Positions 52,785 through 61,479 of a stretch of 64,000 nt of DNA are shown here, in pieces. The notes under the pieces were generated by a model. It had not been told where the DNA came from. It was given only the letters and a program-made list of their open reading frames with translations, and searched no databases. Source of the stretch: Bacillota bacterium (GTDB lineage: Bacteria > Bacillota > Sulfobacillia > JAJYWN01 > JAJZPE01); contig JAJYMC010000065.1 of the NCBI GenBank assembly GCA_021787335.1, positions 170,157-234,156 of the forward strand. Direction: 5' to 3'. Position 1 is the stretch's first letter. Each line of letters opens with the position of its first letter. Made by a program: the position numbers and the translations under genes.

Positions 52785-54125
52785 ATGGCGGCCCCCCGTT
52801 GGTTCAAGAACCGTTTCTCCCCAGCGCAGATCCTCGTCTTCGGGTTCGCCGGCCTCATCCTTGTGGGGGCGGTCCTCCTGACCCTGCCCATCGCCACCCT
52901 GGACGGTTCCGGTCTCCCCGTCATCGACGCCCTCTTCGAGTCCACCTCGGCCACGTGCGTCACCGGCCTGGTCGTGGTCGACACGCTCGATACCTTCACC
53001 GCCTTCGGCCAGACCGTCATCCTGCTCCTCATCCAGTTCGGCGGCTGGGGGATCATGACCCTGGCCACCCTCGTCTTCCTCTTCCTGGGTAAGCGCATCT
53101 CCCTGCGCGAGCGGCTGGTCATGCGGGAGGCCCTCAACCAGTTCACCCTGGAAGGCATGGTCCGGTTGACCCGCTACGTCATCCTGGTCAGCCTGGTCAT
53201 CGAAGGAGTCGGGGCGCTCCTCCTCTCCATCCGCTTCGTCCCACAGTTCGGTCTGGCCCGGGGGGCCTGGGTGAGCGTCTTCCACGCCGTCTCGGCCTTC
53301 TGCAACGCCGGCTTCGACATCTTCGGCGGATTCCGAAGCCTGACCCCATACATCAGCGACCCGCTGATCATCCTGACCTTCGCCGGCCTCATCATTCTCG
53401 GCGGGCTCGGCTTCGCCGTCGTCGCCGATGTCTACCGCAACCACCGCTTCAGTCGCCTGTCGCTGCACTCCAAATTGGCCCTGTCGGTCACCGGCGCGCT
53501 TCTTCTGCTTGGCACCGTCCTCGTCTACGTCTTCGAGCGCGGGCAGACCCTCCGGGGCCTTCCGTTGGGAACCCAGCTCCTGGCGTCCTTTTTCCATTCG
53601 GTCACCCCGCGCACGGCCGGGTTCAACTCCCTCGACGTCGGGTCGATGACCGACAGCACCCTGATCGTCACCATCATCCTGATGTTCATCGGCGCCTCGC
53701 CTGGGTCCACCGGCGGCGGCATCAAGACGACCACCTTCGGCGCCATCGCCCTGGCGGTCCTCTCCGTCATCCGGGGGAAGGAAGAGGTCAACGTCTTCGA
53801 ACGGCGCCTGCCCACCACGGTCATCTACCGTGCCCTGGCCATCGCCGTCATCTCCCTGGGCCTGGTCCTCGTGGTCGCCCTGGCCCTCGACGCCACGCAG
53901 CCGTTCCACACTTTCCTGCCGCTCCTCTTCGAGACGACCTCGGCCTTCGGCACGGTCGGCCTGACCACGGGGGTCACCCCGACGCTGAACCCGATCGGCA
54001 AGCTCCTCATCATCGCGACCATGTTCGCCGGTCGCGTCGGCCCGTTGACCCTGGCCGTCGCCCTGGGCCAGAGGGCCACCCGGGCTTCGCTCCGTTATCC
54101 TGAAGACAAGGTCATGGTCGGCTGA
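52785..54125 (+). CDS. ktrB: Potassium channel subunit KtrB/TrkH
   Basis: A 446-aa K+ translocating subunit. Its four selectivity-filter loops are visible: ATCVTGL, AFCNAGF, VTPRTAGF and AFGTVGL. An intramembrane gating loop stretch, GASPGSTGGGIKTT, is present. ATG 52785 lies behind GGGGTGG. ktrA follows after 17 bp. Confidence 0.95.
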   Translation: MAAPRWFKNRFSPAQILVFGFAGLILVGAVLLTLPIATLDGSGLPVIDALFESTSATCVTGLVVVDTLDTFTAFGQTVILLLIQFGGWGIMTLATLVFLFLGKRISLRERLVMREALNQFTLEGMVRLTRYVILVSLVIEGVGALLLSIRFVPQFGLARGAWVSVFHAVSAFCNAGFDIFGGFRSLTPYISDPLIILTFAGLIILGGLGFAVVADVYRNHRFSRLSLHSKLALSVTGALLLLGTVLVYVFERGQTLRGLPLGTQLLASFFHSVTPRTAGFNSLDVGSMTDSTLIVTIILMFIGASPGSTGGGIKTTTFGAIALAVLSVIRGKEEVNVFERRLPTTVIYRALAIAVISLGLVLVVALALDATQPFHTFLPLLFETTSAFGTVGLTTGVTPTLNPIGKLLIIATMFAGRVGPLTLAVALGQRATRASLRYPEDKVMVG

Positions 54126-54142
54126 TTCAAGGAGGTCTGCCC

Positions 54143-54792
54143 GTGAAGCGGCAATTCGCGGTCATCGGTCTGGGACGCTTCGGGAGTTCGGTCGCCCGGG
54201 CGCTGAGCGCCATGGGGCACGAGGTCCTGGCCGTCGCTCAGACGAGGAGAACGTCCAGCGCGTGGCGGATCAGGTGACCCATGTGGTGACCTGCGACGCG
54301 ACCGACGCCGCCGCCCTGAAAGCCATGGGCATCCGCAACTTCGACGTGGTCATCGTGGCCATCGGTGACGTGCAGGCCAGCATCCTCTGCACGCTGCTGC
54401 TGAAGGAACTGGGCGTGGCCGAGGTCGTGGCCAAGGCCGACAACGACCTTCACGGCAAGGTCCTCCAGCGGACGGGGGCGGACAGGGTCATCTATCCGGA
54501 GCGCGACAGCGGCGTCCGCCTGGCCCATAACCTGAGCGCCTCGACCATCCTTGACTACATCGAGCTGGCCCCGGACTACAGCATGGTGGAGATCTCGGCC
54601 ACCCAGGCCCTCATCGGCAAGAGCCTGCGCCAGCTGGCTCTCCGGGCCGAGTTCAACGTCAACGTCATCACCATCCGCCGGGGGACGCTGATGAACATCA
54701 CCCCCCAGGCCGACGACCAGGTCCTGGCCGGGGACATCCTCATCGTCATCGGCCGCAATGACGACATCAAGCGGCTCGAGGAGTATCAGTAG
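54143..54792 (+). pseudogene. ktrA: KtrA potassium regulatory subunit, frameshifted
   Basis: The RCK regulatory subunit starts at GTG 54143 as MKRQFAVIGLGRFGSSVA and reads normally to GHEVLAV. The frame then breaks at 54236/54237. Continuing gives a stop at 54277, whereas the next frame resumes with DEENVQRVADQVTHVV and runs to 54792 (TrkA-N and TrkA-C). Adding one A there restores V-D-S-D-E-E-N, including the conserved Asp that binds the nucleotide ribose. This is either a sequencing or assembly error or a real loss. If real, KtrB would lack its regulator. Confidence 0.85.
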
Positions 54793-54833
54793 GACGGAGC
54801 CCCTCGCCGACGGAGATCAGAACGGAATACCAA

Positions 54834-54880
54834 GGCCCGGAGCCCGAGACCACCACGGTCCCACGGCTCCGGGCCATTTT
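54834..54880 (+). terminator. Terminator after ktrBA
   Basis: A perfect 11-base stem, GGCCCGGAGCC/GGCTCCGGGCC, with a 20-base loop, followed by ATTTT. Confidence 0.9.
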
Positions 54881-54914
54881 CACGGGTCTCGGCCATCAGT
54901 GGTCCACCAGAGCT

Positions 54915-55877
54915 TCAGAGCCACTTCCGACGCCGGAAGTAGAGGAGCATCACCGCGGCGATCGCGGCCATCCCCCCCATGACCCCGTAGAACCCCCACG
55001 GCGAACGGAGGAACGGCATCCGCTCGAAGTTCATCCCGTAGACCCCGGTGATCACCGTCAGCGGCATCATGATGGTGGCGATGATGGTCAGGACCTTCAT
55101 CACCTCGTTCAGCCGGTTGGAGACCGCCGACAGGTAGCCCTCCATGGCGTTCGAGAGCATGTCCCGGTATGTATCGATGGTGTCGATGAGCCGGGCCAGG
55201 TGGTCGTAGACATCGAGGAAGTACAGGTAGACCTGGGGCCTCAGGAACGGGAAGTCCCGCCGGACGATGACGTTGAAGACATCCCGCTCGGGGCCGAGGG
55301 ACCGCCGCAAGGCGATGAGTTGCCGCTTCAACTGGAACAGCTCGGTCAGGAGGGCGCGGTCCGGGTCGCTGAAGGCCCGGGCCTCCAGCCGGTCGAGCTG
55401 ACCGTCGATCCAGTCAAGGACCGGGAAGTGCTCGTCGACCAGCAGGTCGGACAGGTAGTAGAACAGGAAATCGGCCCCCTGCTTGAGCAGTTCCGGGCGA
55501 TGGGCCTGAACCCACAGGTCGTCGAGGGCCGGCACCGCCGACCGGTGCACGGTCACCATGTAATCCGGGCCGATGAAGACGTCGAGTTCCACCACGGAGA
55601 GGTTGGGGCGGCCGTGGTTCCGTCGGGCGACGGCGTTCATGATAACGAAGAAGTGACCGTCGAACTCTCGGACCTTGGCCCGGTGCTGCCGGTCGCGGCA
55701 GTCGTCAAGGGCCAGCGGGTGGAAGCCGAACTCCCTCCCCAGGGCCGCCAGCTCGTCATCACCGGCCCCGTTCAAGTCGACCCAGAGGGTCTGAAGGCCC
55801 CCCGTCCTCAGCGCCGTGAGGGCTTCCCAGCGGTCACCGGAAAGGGCCTCTCCCCCGCGCAAGGCTACATAGCGCAA
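54915..55877 (-). CDS. corA: CorA-family magnesium/cobalt transporter
   Basis: A 320-aa transporter with the cytoplasmic alpha/beta funnel, a long helix and two C-terminal TM helices. The pore motif is YGMNFE. It takes up Mg2+ or similar divalent cations. The start is near 55877, 12 bp after the stop of the HELLHH gene, suggesting cotranscription. Confidence 0.93.
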   Translation of the reverse strand: MRYVALRGGEALSGDRWEALTALRTGGLQTLWVDLNGAGDDELAALGREFGFHPLALDDCRDRQHRAKVREFDGHFFVIMNAVARRNHGRPNLSVVELDVFIGPDYMVTVHRSAVPALDDLWVQAHRPELLKQGADFLFYYLSDLLVDEHFPVLDWIDGQLDRLEARAFSDPDRALLTELFQLKRQLIALRRSLGPERDVFNVIVRRDFPFLRPQVYLYFLDVYDHLARLIDTIDTYRDMLSNAMEGYLSAVSNRLNEVMKVLTIIATIMMPLTVITGVYGMNFERMPFLRSPWGFYGVMGGMAAIAAVMLLYFRRRKWL

Positions 55878-55889
55878 GCGGTCATCACC

Positions 55890-56915
55890 TCATCGTTGAA
55901 AGTGGCGGCAGCGTTCGAGGCCGCCGCGGACAAACTCCTCAAAGCCTTCGAGCCCCGCCCAAGCCCTCTCAAAGTGCTCGAGGAGCGGCAGGACATAAGC
56001 GAACCCTTGCTCGGCCTCAGCCCGGGCGCTCTCGAGGGCCCGCCCACGCCGGGGGGCCGGGTCGCCGGCCCCCTCCATGACCCACAGGGTGGCTGCCCGG
56101 ACCAGGCTCTCCTCAAGGACTCGGCGCCAGGAGGCCTCGTCGTCGGCCCAGGCATAGTCGAACGCGCGCATCCGCTCGATGACCGGGGCGAGGAGACCCC
56201 GGTGGCCGATGACCACCTGGTCGCAGGCCGCCAACCGCGGGCCGAGAACGTGATGGAGCAGTTCATGGGCGATGGAGGCGGCGTCGGCGTCGGCCATGAT
56301 GACGAAGATCCGCCCATGGAGGGGTATGAAGTCCGTCTCCTCCCGGGCCTGCAGCGGGTTGGACAGGAGGGTCAGCCCGGGCAACCGGCCGGCGGCGACC
56401 CCCAGACGGTCTGACACTGCCGCCACCGCCGTCCCTGCGGCGGCGTCGAAGGACGGGGCTCGCTCGGCGACGATCGTCAGGTATTCCGCCCGCAGCGGCG
56501 CGACGAAAGGCGCCGACATGATGTTGGCGACCACCCCGGGCAATCGTTCAAGCCAGGCCATGGCGGCGCTCCCCCGCTCCGCCGGGTCGACGGCCAGGCC
56601 GGCGACCTGGTCCCGGAAGGCCGCCGCTTCACGGAGCGCCCACGGCGCCGCATCCTCCAGGTGCAGCGCCGTCAGGGCCAGGAGGTAAGCTCGCGGCCAG
56701 TAGGGATTGACCCCGCCTCCGCCACGCCTGGCAGCGGCGAAGTACTCCCGCACGGATGGCGGCCACGGGGCCGACCGCAGTCGCCCGACCAACTCGTCAA
56801 GAGGATCCCCGAGCTCCGTCCCGACAAGGTCGTAGCCGGACGCGGTCAGGCCCGCGTAGACGGCAAACAAGGCTGGACTATCGGTCACGACGCAGTCCCA
56901 GTCACCGGGAGCCAT
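55890..56915 (-). CDS. HELLHH zinc-metalloprotease-like hypothetical protein
   Basis: A 341-aa protein without signal peptide. Near residue 215 it has IAHELLHHVLG, a HExxH-type zinc motif preceded by an alpha/beta region (GRIFVIMADADAAS), and a helical C-terminus with repeated glutamates that may supply the third ligand. I do not recognise the family. ATG 56915 follows AGGAGG. Confidence 0.65.
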   Translation of the reverse strand: MAPGDWDCVVTDSPALFAVYAGLTASGYDLVGTELGDPLDELVGRLRSAPWPPSVREYFAAARRGGGGVNPYWPRAYLLALTALHLEDAAPWALREAAAFRDQVAGLAVDPAERGSAAMAWLERLPGVVANIMSAPFVAPLRAEYLTIVAERAPSFDAAAGTAVAAVSDRLGVAAGRLPGLTLLSNPLQAREETDFIPLHGRIFVIMADADAASIAHELLHHVLGPRLAACDQVVIGHRGLLAPVIERMRAFDYAWADDEASWRRVLEESLVRAATLWVMEGAGDPAPRRGRALESARAEAEQGFAYVLPLLEHFERAWAGLEGFEEFVRGGLERCRHFQR

Positions 56916-56996
56916 GAGCAAGTCCTCCTGGGCCCGAGCGGGCCGGAGCTATACTTTCATCCGGACGGCCGCTTCTCCTCCTTGTTGGGCCCATTG

Positions 56997-57005
56997 TGGT
57001 ATAAT
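56997..57005 (+). promoter_or_regulatory. Extended -10 promoter for the nucleotidyltransferase-like gene
   Basis: TGGTATAAT gives a perfect TATAAT with the TGn extension. No good -35 element is spaced 16-18 bp upstream. It reads toward the gene at 57063 and away from the divergent HELLHH gene. Confidence 0.65.
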
Positions 57006-57062
57006 TGCTAGGCTTGCCGCCGCCGCCCCCGCCGGGCGGACCCCTCGAGTGGAGGTGCGCGT

Positions 57063-57887
57063 ATGCCGCCCGACCCCCGCAACCCGGCTGCCCTTCCCGC
57101 GGTCCTCCCTGACCTGCCTCCGATGCCGGCGGACCAGCGAACCCGCCTGACCGCCCTTCTCCTCGCCGCCCTGACCCAGACCTTCGGACCCGCTCTGCGG
57201 GCCGCGGTGGTCAAGGGCTCCGCCTACAAGGGCGGGTTTATCCCCGGTTTCTCCGACTTCGACCTCCACGCCTACCTGCGCTCGTCGGTCGTGCCGATGC
57301 TCGACCCCCGGACCCCGGCGCTGGACTTCGCCCTGGCCTTCCAGTCGGCCATCGGTAAGATCGACGTCAAGCCCTTCGGGGCCGGGGAAGCTCAGGTCTA
57401 CCTGATCGACGCGGACCGCTACCCGGAAGACTGGACGCCTCCGCTGCCCGGGACCTATGAACTCGTCCACGGCGAGCTTCCGGCTGGGCTTCCCAAACCC
57501 GACCGGGAACGTCTGACCGGCGAAGCGCGGGCCTACTTCCCCACCGTCCTGAGGAGCGCCGTAACGCTCATCGGGCGTCTCCTGGATAAGCGTGACTCCT
57601 CGCTGGCCCCGCTGGTCAGGCTCCTCGGCACCTACCTCAAGCCGGCCCCTTACCACGCGGCCATCCTCGACGGGGCCGACCCGTTGGTCGTCTGGACACG
57701 ACCATTCCCCGAAGTCCTGGCGGCCGTCGAGCCCGAATGGGACCCCTCGCGTCATCTCACCCGCTACTTCCTCGAGGCCTACCGCTGGCCCGAGGTCAAG
57801 GAAGACCCCGCCCGCCTCAGGGCCATGTTCAAGCTGGGCTATGAAGGGTTGCAGGCCTTCGGGGCCCGGGCGGCCGCGTGTTCCTGA
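57063..57887 (+). CDS. Nucleotidyltransferase-fold protein
   Basis: A 274-aa protein. It has the Pol-beta-type motif with VVKGSAYKGG followed by FSDFDLHAYL (G-S ... D-x-D), so it probably binds a nucleotide and metal. The C-terminal 150 residues are helical. ATG 57063 follows GGAGGTG. Substrate is unknown; it diverges from the HELLHH gene, with which it may work. Confidence 0.78.
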   Translation: MPPDPRNPAALPAVLPDLPPMPADQRTRLTALLLAALTQTFGPALRAAVVKGSAYKGGFIPGFSDFDLHAYLRSSVVPMLDPRTPALDFALAFQSAIGKIDVKPFGAGEAQVYLIDADRYPEDWTPPLPGTYELVHGELPAGLPKPDRERLTGEARAYFPTVLRSAVTLIGRLLDKRDSSLAPLVRLLGTYLKPAPYHAAILDGADPLVVWTRPFPEVLAAVEPEWDPSRHLTRYFLEAYRWPEVKEDPARLRAMFKLGYEGLQAFGARAAACS

Positions 57888-57922
57888 GGCCCCTGCCCCC
57901 TTGATTCCGAAGGACAGGAGAA

Positions 57923-57951
57923 GCGCCGGACGGCCCTGGGCCGCCCGGTGC
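57923..57951. terminator. Terminator-like hairpin
   Basis: GCGCCGGACGGCC and GGGCCGCCCGGTGC form a long stem with a two-base loop. It has no T-run (TCGTGTTCC) and lies between the convergent gene and the pseudogene. Confidence 0.45.
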
Positions 57952-57978
57952 TCGTGTTCCACCTATCGGAGACCGCCC

Positions 57979-58863
57979 TCAGACCCAGATGTACCGATCA
58001 TGGGTCAGTTCCGCCCTGACCGGGTCATGCCTGGCCAGATAGTCGCGGAGGACATCGCGGGCCGGCGGCCCCAACCGCTTCAGGCCGATGTCTTTGGGAG
58101 CCACCTGCTGCCCCCCGAAGACCACCGAGTAGCGCCGGTCGGGCTTGTAGGGCCGCCTGCCAATGAACAGCTGCTCGACCCGGAAGCCGTCCGGGTTGTT
58201 GATCCGAGCGATGATGTTCATCCCGGCCTGGCGGGTGAAGTACCCGCCCTTCTGCTCGATGGGGGCGCTCGCCGAAGCAGTCATCCAGGACTCCGCCAGT
58301 TCGCGCAGCCGGCGTCCGGTCACCTCGCCCGTGAACAGCTGGACGTCGAGGGGGATCATGTTCCAGAGGTCGTCCTCGCGCACCGAGCCCGGCTCGTCGC
58401 CCGGGCCGGCCGAACGGGCGGGCCGAAGCGCCACCCCCGCGAGACGGCCACCTCGGCCCCGGTGGCCTCGAGATAGGCGGCGGTGATGAAGTTGTCCGTG
58501 GTCGCTTCGAGGAAGGTCATCCGGTTCAGCGAGGTGGCCGTGCGGCCGACCACCCGGCCCAGGAACTCCTGGTGCGGACGGACAAGCCGGTCCACGGCGG
58601 CCTGCGTGTCAGCCTTGACCGGGAACGTGGCATCGACGGGCAGTAGTCGCCAGTGATAGTCGGCCACGCGCCCGCCCTCAACCGTCAGGTTCAAGCGGCG
58701 ACGAACGACCCGCTGAAACCGGACTGCACGAACAACGTCCGCCCGCGCTCACCCTCAAGGACGTATGGGCGCCAGGTCCGGTTGTGGGTGTGGCCGGAGA
58801 TGACCAGGTCCACCCGACCCACCCGGCGGGCGACCTCGATGTCCTGGGCCAGACTGCCCGCCT
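57979..58863 (-). pseudogene. Degraded 5'-nucleotidase (UshA/SoxB-like metallophosphatase), 5' truncated
   Basis: On the minus strand the open frame begins at a stop-bounded point near 58863 with AQDIEVARRVGRVDLVISGHTHN, the metallophosphatase motif. It breaks near 58695 (VQSGFSGSFVA, then LNLTVEGGRVADYHW in another frame), and again near 58405 (VSRGWRFGPPVRP, then REDDLWNMIPLDVQLFTGE). Each break is fixed by adding one base. The first half, including the N-terminal catalytic motifs, is missing. The C-terminal nucleotidase domain is otherwise well preserved to the stop at 57979. Confidence 0.8.
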
Positions 58864-59014
58864 AACGAACAGCGTTGGAGCGACAACCGCTGTTGGTTTT
58901 CATCCAGCGGGACGTTGCCGCAGCGTCGGAATCCCTACCAGGTCATCTGTCCTGAATAAACCTTGAGCCATTTGGAAGGGAGAACAGAGGCTGCCCATCC
59001 GTAGATGAATTGCC

Positions 59015-59779
59015 TCATTGGCCGGCATCGGGTTCCATAAAGACAAGATTCTTCTTTAAAGTCCAACCAGACCAACCGCCCGCCCCACTAACTCTAATAA
59101 TCGGTTCTTGGTCTTCGTCAGCATGGCCGATGACTCTGACGGCCATTGGGAAAGCGGTCAGCTCCGAGCCGCCGGGTCCTTGAACAATCATCATCACATT
59201 GTTCGGATCGGCAAATTGATTGTACCAGACCTCGGTGCCCTTCTTCAGAAAGCCCTCCGTTGGTTCGACCTGGCTCGACCCGGTCAGAAGTTTGCGGCGG
59301 ACCCAGGCCGACTGGACGGCCGGGACATTGTAGGCGATGATTCGGACGTTAACCCATTCGTTCCATTCCCAGAGGGTCTTGACAAGGCGCCCGCGGTCCA
59401 GGTCGACCACTTGTGGCCCATCGGGGTAGAGGAATCCCTGAGTGTTATCGGCGACCGCGAGCCAGTTCATAGTGGCCTCAACGACAGGCTTATCATCCGC
59501 CAACACGTACCATTTGGGGATCCAGCCTTCTGTCTTGTTCTGACGGATACGGACCCAATTGCCCCTCTCCTCCAAGACACGGACGGCCGAGCCTCCCGAC
59601 ACCCGACTGGGCATGACCACTTCCACGGTCGCGGGGTCCGGGGCAGGGTAGAGGCCGAACGGGCCACCGGGCCGGAGCCGAGCAGTGCGGCCGTTACAGC
59701 CTGCCAAGACCACCGCCAAAGATATCACCACGACCAGGACGGCGAGCCCGGCCCGCTTGTTCCTGAGGAACATGACCAT
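59015..59779 (-). CDS. SH3-like lipoprotein
   Basis: A 254-aa lipoprotein. The signal is MVMFLRNKRAG, a hydrophobic stretch and the lipobox LAGC. Two bacterial SH3-like regions follow (around VRVLEERGNWVRIRQN with GWIPKWYV, and later a similar GWSGWTLKKN). These suggest binding to cell-wall peptides. ATG 59779 follows GAGGAGG. The gene is less GC-rich than its neighbours, which hints at acquisition. Confidence 0.75.
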   Translation of the reverse strand: MVMFLRNKRAGLAVLVVVISLAVVLAGCNGRTARLRPGGPFGLYPAPDPATVEVVMPSRVSGGSAVRVLEERGNWVRIRQNKTEGWIPKWYVLADDKPVVEATMNWLAVADNTQGFLYPDGPQVVDLDRGRLVKTLWEWNEWVNVRIIAYNVPAVQSAWVRRKLLTGSSQVEPTEGFLKKGTEVWYNQFADPNNVMMIVQGPGGSELTAFPMAVRVIGHADEDQEPIIRVSGAGGWSGWTLKKNLVFMEPDAGQ

Positions 59780-59971
59780 CTTTTCCTCCTCGAATGCGGG
59801 TTTCCACGTTTGTGACGAGACCGAAAGCCTTCTTGTTCCCCTCACGGCCCAGTGCCAAGATGGATGTCAACCTCACGGCTGATTTCGTCCGACCCATGTC
59901 TCTCAATATTTTTGGGGATACGCGTTTCGCTAGGTTGACCGCCAATGTCTACTGGTACTGAAAGCCCCCCG

Positions 59972-60226
59972 CTAGCCAACGTTATTTTTTGTCCCGATGG
60001 GAAAGTCGTGGTATATCCTCGAATTCACCGTCCAGCTGGAGGGGAATGAGATTGTAAAACCATAGCTCTTGTTATGAAAAGCTTTTCCGTAGGTGGCTTG
60101 GAACGACCCGAAAAAAACGGTCACAGAGGCCACCATGAACGGGGCCATGCGAAGAACTCTAGCGTGACCCAACCTTCCCGCGGACAGTCCGGACGTTTCG
60201 GCCTGCCTTCCGTTTCTCTCTTTCAA
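59972..60226 (-). CDS. Short secreted-protein fragment (PsbP/DUF1795-like N-terminus)
   Basis: An 84-aa frame from TTG 60226 (AAGGAGTG upstream). It has a signal-like hydrophobic stretch, then the start of a PsbP/DUF1795-type domain (YGFTISFPSSWTV), and stops soon after. Family members are about twice as long, so this is probably truncated. An imperfect 21-bp direct repeat flanks it. Confidence 0.45.
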   Translation of the reverse strand: MKERNGRQAETSGLSAGRLGHARVLRMAPFMVASVTVFFGSFQATYGKAFHNKSYGFTISFPSSWTVNSRIYHDFPIGTKNNVG

Positions 60227-60345
60227 GAAACACTCCTTCTGTGGTGACGGCCAAGAGTCCGCTAACTAACGTAACTTTTCCGGCATTTGGGCAACAACTG
60301 AACGCCAAAGTGAATGCCGATTCTCCCTGTTTTCCATGAATGAAC

Positions 60346-60379
60346 AACCGGCCAGCCCCACAATGGGAGCTGGCCGGTT
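60346..60379 (-). terminator. Terminator after tRNA-Pro
   Basis: A perfect 11-base stem, AACCGGCCAGC/GCTGGCCGGTT, with a 12-base loop, followed on the minus strand by GTTCATTC. Confidence 0.8.
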
Positions 60380-60384
60380 GTTTG

Positions 60385-60458
60385 TCGGAGTGGCGAGACT
60401 TGAACTCGCGGCCTCCTGAACCCCATTCAGGCGCGCTACCAAACTGCGCTACACCCCG
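60385..60458 (-). tRNA. tRNA-Pro (GGG anticodon)
   Basis: A 74-base cloverleaf on the minus strand. The acceptor stem is CGGGGTG/CACTCCG with one G-U pair, the anticodon stem CCTGA/TCAGG encloses loop ATGGGGT (anticodon GGG, reading CCC/CCU), and the T arm is GCGAG-TTCAAGT-CTCGC. The 3' CCA is not encoded. Confidence 0.96.
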
Positions 60459-60522
60459 AGAAATCTGAGCAACAGTAATTATACAACATGACGGCCCCAA
60501 AAACAACGCCGCCGCAAGGTCG

Positions 60523-61479
60523 TCAGATCTGCTCGACGATGGCGCCACGGGCCGAGAGCGAGCTCGTCAACGTCGCCGCCGCGTGTCCAAAAACCGCCAA
60601 GACATCGACCATGGCTCGACCGACCGCCGCCGGCGCGGCCGTGTCGCCAGCCGGGACCAGGGCCAGGACCGACGGCCCGGCGCCGCTCAGGGCGGCCCCC
60701 GCGGCCCCGGCCCGGACGGCCGCCGCGATGGCGTCGTTCAGGAACGGCAGAGCCTTGGCCCGATACGGCTGGTGAAGGCGATCATCCATGCCCAGCCGGA
60801 CGGCCCCCGCGTCGCCTTTGAGCAGCCCGGCCACCAGCGTGGCGGCCCGCCCCAGGTTGAAGACGGCGTCGCCCATGACCACCTGCGCCGGCAAGAGCCC
60901 GCGCGCGGCGTGCGTGGAGAACTCGAAATCGGGCACGGCCACCACGGCCCTGAACCCCGGTACAGCCCCGCAGCGAGTGACGTGAGGCCGGCCGTCGGGG
61001 CCGGTGGCGGCCAGGGTCAGGCCTCCGAAGAAGGCCGCCGCGACATTGTCCGGGTGCCCCTCGAGCTCGGCCGCCAGCGCCACCAGGTCCTCGTCGTCAA
61101 CGCCGCCGCCGCACCCGACCCGCCCCAGGCAGAGCCCGCCGACGATGGCCGCCGCGCTGCTGCCGAGGCCGCGGCCGACGGGAATGTCGTTCCTTATCTG
61201 CAGTCGCACCGGCGGGCAGGTCCGCCCGAGACGCTTGAAGACGGCCTGGAAAGCCCGGTAGACCAGGTTGTCGGGCCCGTTCGAGAGGCCCGCCGCGCCA
61301 GGGCCGGTGGCCTCGACGATCAGCGCCGGGTCGCCCGGTCGGCCGACCTGGGCCGCGAACCGGCTTCGCACTTCCAGGGCCAGGCCCAGGCAATCGAAGC
61401 CGGGCCCGAGGTTGGCCGAGGTCGCCGGGACGCTGACGGCTACCCGGCCGAGGTCGGCCCCGATGTCGCCGTCGTTCAT
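60523..61479 (-). CDS. thrB: Homoserine kinase
   Basis: A 318-aa GHMP kinase for threonine synthesis. It has VPATSANLGPGFDCLGLAL, the ATP loop PVGRGLGSSAAAIVGGL, and ALSGAGPSVLALV. ATG 61479 overlaps the thrC stop (ATGA), so they are coupled. No hom gene is present in the window. Confidence 0.94.
   Translation of the reverse strand: MNDGDIGADLGRVAVSVPATSANLGPGFDCLGLALEVRSRFAAQVGRPGDPALIVEATGPGAAGLSNGPDNLVYRAFQAVFKRLGRTCPPVRLQIRNDIPVGRGLGSSAAAIVGGLCLGRVGCGGGVDDEDLVALAAELEGHPDNVAAAFFGGLTLAATGPDGRPHVTRCGAVPGFRAVVAVPDFEFSTHAARGLLPAQVVMGDAVFNLGRAATLVAGLLKGDAGAVRLGMDDRLHQPYRAKALPFLNDAIAAAVRAGAAGAALSGAGPSVLALVPAGDTAAPAAVGRAMVDVLAVFGHAAATLTSSLSARGAIVEQI

Noticed and set aside
58857..58905. Sequence resembling an integron attC site (GCCTAAC followed by an imperfect hairpin)
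   Set aside because: The second core site GTTRRRY is not present at a suitable distance, no integrase gene or cassette array is in the window, and the hairpin is short.
59694..59945. Minus-strand frame of 83 codons upstream of the lipoprotein
   Set aside because: It overlaps the better-supported lipoprotein start, and no family resemblance was seen.
57900..60385. Integrative element at tRNA-Pro
   Set aside because: No integrase and no second copy of the tRNA 3' end was found in the stretch, so att sites could not be defined.
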